Origin: Catenuloplanes niger
Lineage (GTDB): Bacteria; Actinomycetota; Actinomycetes; Mycobacteriales; Micromonosporaceae
Direction of reading: 5' to 3'
Assembly: GCF_031458255.1 (NCBI RefSeq)
Contig: NZ_JAVDYC010000001.1
Location: forward strand, 3,357,001 to 3,421,000
DNA length: 64,000 bases
Shown here: positions 61,691 through 64,000 of the stretch, piece after piece
How positions within the stretch are numbered: the first letter of the stretch is position 1
Layout: every line of letters begins with the position of its first letter
Program-made: the position numbers and the translations under genes
The notes under the pieces: generated by a model
The model's database searches: none
Told to the model about the DNA's origin: nothing
The model's input: the letters and a program-made list of their open reading frames with translations, nothing else

Positions 61691-64000
61691 ATGAAGCTCG
61701 CCGGTCTCCTTCCCGCCGCGCTCGCCGACGGTGGCCTGGCCCGCGCCCGCGATCTCGCCCGCACCGGCGGGCCGGAGGCGGCCGAGCTGGGCCTGACCGC
61801 GCCGGCGCCGCTGCGGCCGTTCATCGTGGCCACCGTCGCGGCCGCCGTGCCGTCCGGCGGTGCCGGGCGCCCGGTCCTCGCGGTGACCGCCACCTCCCGC
61901 GAGGCGGACGACCTGGTCGACGCGCTGGGCTGCCTGATCCCGGCGGAGCAGGTGGTGGCGTTCCCGGCCTGGGAGACGCTGCCGCACGAGCGCCTCTCCC
62001 CCCGGTCGGACACGGTCGGCAAGCGGCTGGCCGTGCTGCGCCGGCTCGCGCACCCGGGCGAGGCCGGTCCGGTCCGGGTCGTGGTCGCGCCGGTCCGGTC
62101 GGTGCTGCAACCGCAGCTCAAGGGCCTCGGCGACCTGGAGCCGGTGGTGCTGCGGCCGGGCGGCGAGGCCGGCCTGGAGGAGACGGTCGAGCGGCTGGTC
62201 GACCTGGCGTACGCGCGGGTCGACCTGGTCACCAAGCGCGGCGAGTTCGCGGTGCGCGGCGGCATCCTGGACGTGTTCCCGCCGACCGACGAGCACCCGT
62301 CGCGCGTGGAGTTCTGGGGCGACGAGGTCGAGGAGATCCGCACGTTCGCGGTGGCCGACCAGCGCACCATCGAGCCGGCCACCGAGCTGTTCGCGCCGCC
62401 GTGCCGGGAGCTGCTGCTCACGCCGCACGTGCGCGAGCGCGCCGCCGCGCTGGCCGCGGCGCACCCGGAGCTGGGCGAGATCCTGACGAAGCTGGCCGAG
62501 GGCATCCCGGTCGAGGGCATGGAGTCGCTGGCCCCGGCGCTGCTGGACGGCACGGACAGCATGGAGCTGCTGCTGGACTGCATGCCGCGGGACACGCACG
62601 TGCTGCTCTGCGACCCGGAGCGGATCCGCACCCGGGCGCACGACCTGGTCCGGACCAGCGAGGAGTTCCTGCAGGCCAGCTGGGCCGCGGCCGCGGTCGG
62701 CGGCGAGGCACCGATCGACGTCGGCGCGGCCGCGTTCCGCAGCCTGTCGGACGTGCGCGCGGAGGCGGCCCGGCTCGGCCAGCCGTGGTGGTCGGTGTCG
62801 CCGTTCGGGCTGGCCGCCGCCGAGGCCGCCACCGAGGCCGGGGCCGAGGCCGGGGCCGCGCCGTGGGAAGAGCCGGTGCGGGTCGAGGTCACGCCCGACG
62901 CGGGGGACGACATCGCGCTGGCCGCGCAGGCCGCGCCGCTCTACCACGGCGAGACCGGGCGGCTGGTCGACGACCTGAAGCGCTGGGCCGGCGACGGCTG
63001 GTCGGTGGTGCTGGTCTTCGAGGCGAAGGGGCCGGCCAACCGCGCGGCCGAGGTGCTGCGCGACGCCGGCCTGGGCACGGTGACCACGGACGACCTGTCG
63101 GACGCGCCGGCGGCCGGGCAGATCACGATCGTCTGCGGCGGGCTGAACCACGGCTTCGTCGACGAGCGCGCCCGGATCGCGGTGGTGACCGGCAACGACG
63201 TGACCGGTGGCCGGGGCGCGACCACCAAGGCGATGGGCAAGATGCCGTCCCGCCGCCGCAACACGATCGATCCGCTGGAGCTGAAGGCCGGCGACCACGT
63301 GGTGCACGAACAGCACGGCATCGGGCGGTACGTGGAGCTGGTCCAGCGGAAGGTCAACGGCGCCGACCGCGAGTACCTGGTGATCGAGTACGCGCCGGCC
63401 AAGAAGGGGCAGCCCGGCGACCGGCTGTTCGTGCCGACCGACCAGCTGGACCAGCTGTCCCGCTACGTCGGCGGTGAGGCGCCCACGCTGCACAAGATGG
63501 GCGGCAGCGACTGGCAGAAGGCGAAGGCGCGGGCGAAGAAGGCGGTCAAGGAGATCGCCGCGTCGCTCATCCAGTTGTACGCGGCCCGCCAGGCGCAGAA
63601 GGGCCACGCGTTCGGCCCGGACACGCCGTGGCAGCGCGAGCTGGAGGACGCGTTCCCGTACCAGGAGACGCCGGACCAGCTGGCCGCGATCGAAGAGGTC
63701 AAGCACGACATGATGCAGCAGGTCCCGATGGACCGGCTGATCTGCGGCGACGTGGGTTACGGCAAGACCGAGATCGCGGTCCGGGCCGCGTTCAAGGCGG
63801 TGCAGGACGGCAAGCAGGTGGCGGTGCTGGTGCCGACCACGCTGCTGGCCCAGCAGCACTACAACACGTTCGCCGAGCGGATGTCGCAGTTCCCGGTGGA
63901 GATCCGGCAGCTGTCCCGGTTCCAGACGCCGAAGGAGGCGGAGCAGACGCTGAGCATGGCCGCGGAGGGCACCGCCGACATCGTGATCGGCACCCACCGG
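61691..64000 (+). CDS. mfd: Transcription-repair coupling factor, 3' end outside window
   Basis: 770 codons visible. UvrB-homology N-terminus (VTATSREADDLVDAL, VVAFPAWETLPHERLSP, FAVRGGILDVFPP), then the RNA-polymerase-interacting domain (KAGDHVVHEQHGIGRYV) and the beginning of the RecG-like helicase with Walker A ICGDVGYGKTEIAVRAA and LVPTTLLAQQHYNTF. Mfd removes RNA polymerase stalled at lesions and recruits UvrA. GGGGGA is 6 bases before the ATG. A small Ala/Glu-rich stretch near 375-390 is locally repetitive. Confidence 0.96.
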   Translation, partial: MKLAGLLPAALADGGLARARDLARTGGPEAAELGLTAPAPLRPFIVATVAAAVPSGGAGRPVLAVTATSREADDLVDALGCLIPAEQVVAFPAWETLPHERLSPRSDTVGKRLAVLRRLAHPGEAGPVRVVVAPVRSVLQPQLKGLGDLEPVVLRPGGEAGLEETVERLVDLAYARVDLVTKRGEFAVRGGILDVFPPTDEHPSRVEFWGDEVEEIRTFAVADQRTIEPATELFAPPCRELLLTPHVRERAAALAAAHPELGEILTKLAEGIPVEGMESLAPALLDGTDSMELLLDCMPRDTHVLLCDPERIRTRAHDLVRTSEEFLQASWAAAAVGGEAPIDVGAAAFRSLSDVRAEAARLGQPWWSVSPFGLAAAEAATEAGAEAGAAPWEEPVRVEVTPDAGDDIALAAQAAPLYHGETGRLVDDLKRWAGDGWSVVLVFEAKGPANRAAEVLRDAGLGTVTTDDLSDAPAAGQITIVCGGLNHGFVDERARIAVVTGNDVTGGRGATTKAMGKMPSRRRNTIDPLELKAGDHVVHEQHGIGRYVELVQRKVNGADREYLVIEYAPAKKGQPGDRLFVPTDQLDQLSRYVGGEAPTLHKMGGSDWQKAKARAKKAVKEIAASLIQLYAARQAQKGHAFGPDTPWQRELEDAFPYQETPDQLAAIEEVKHDMMQQVPMDRLICGDVGYGKTEIAVRAAFKAVQDGKQVAVLVPTTLLAQQHYNTFAERMSQFPVEIRQLSRFQTPKEAEQTLSMAAEGTADIVIGTHR

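Overview
The window is high-GC (about 70-73%) actinobacterial chromosome. Markers: a mycothiol S-conjugate amidase, a DUF501/DivIC/enolase cluster, frequent GTG starts, many starts whose only visible signal is a TANNNT -10 box 6-7 bases upstream (leaderless style), and a tRNA-Leu(UAA) of the bldA type. Chemotaxis-type (CheR) and PilZ genes together with bldA suggest a motile-spored Micromonosporaceae member (Actinoplanes or Catenuloplanes-like); that placement is inference. Many housekeeping genes are those that lie near one another in Mycobacterium tuberculosis (mfd, eno, divIC, DUF501, ppx; fadA-type thiolase, cbs, metB, greA, DUF4307, mca), so the core is conserved and the accessory material sits between.

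Layout. 1-9.2 kb: a CheR-PAS methyltransferase with a STAS/ATPase partner, an AraC regulator, a STAS protein, purE-purK, a DUF255 thioredoxin-fold protein and a GAF-EAL c-di-GMP phosphodiesterase. 9.2-10.8 kb: no ordinary gene, but a LexA-boxed 15-codon ORF, a degenerate 40-bp tandem repeat array and a (CCGCA)12 microsatellite. 10.8-21.1 kb: a membrane GGDEF-EAL protein, mca, greA, ilvA, an amidase, metB, a HIT protein and msrA. 21.2-25.3 kb: a nucleoside-deoxyribosyltransferase/TIR-like protein, a CxxCxGxG mini-protein, a CHAD protein, a structured RNA with a 12-codon ORF, rnz and a GNAT. 25.3-35.6 kb: an HtrA protease, cbs, two SGNH hydrolases, a thiolase and a BI-1 protein, separated by five gene-poor, minisatellite-rich gaps. 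35.8-37.7 kb: tRNA-Leu(UAA) and a large membrane protein. 37.7-44.1 kb: NDH-2 and a six-gene ATGA/GTGA-coupled operon (udgB, DUF4129, membrane protein, moxR, DUF58, membrane protein). 44.1-55.1 kb: dienelactone hydrolase, a PadR/HAAS pair, LysR, SDR, ppx, argA-like, DUF501, divIC, eno and PilZ. 55.3-57.7 kb: an IS256-family and an IS5-family element side by side. 57.6-64 kb: a DUF885 peptidase-like gene whose last codons come from the IS5 end, an orphan hoxX, and the start of mfd.

Functional threads. Sulfur metabolism (metB, cbs, mca, msrA) is grouped. A c-di-GMP circuit is represented by GAF-EAL, GGDEF-EAL and PilZ genes. TTA codons were found by eye in the LysR gene, the HAAS gene, the last gene of the moxR operon and the IS5 transposase, all potentially dependent on the tRNA-Leu(UAA) encoded here. 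The least-explained signals are the SOS-type micro-ORF near 9.4 kb, the structured RNA near 23.7 kb, the locus-specific intergenic minisatellites and the lone NDT/TIR-like protein. All calls were made by reading sequence; no database search or folding program was run.
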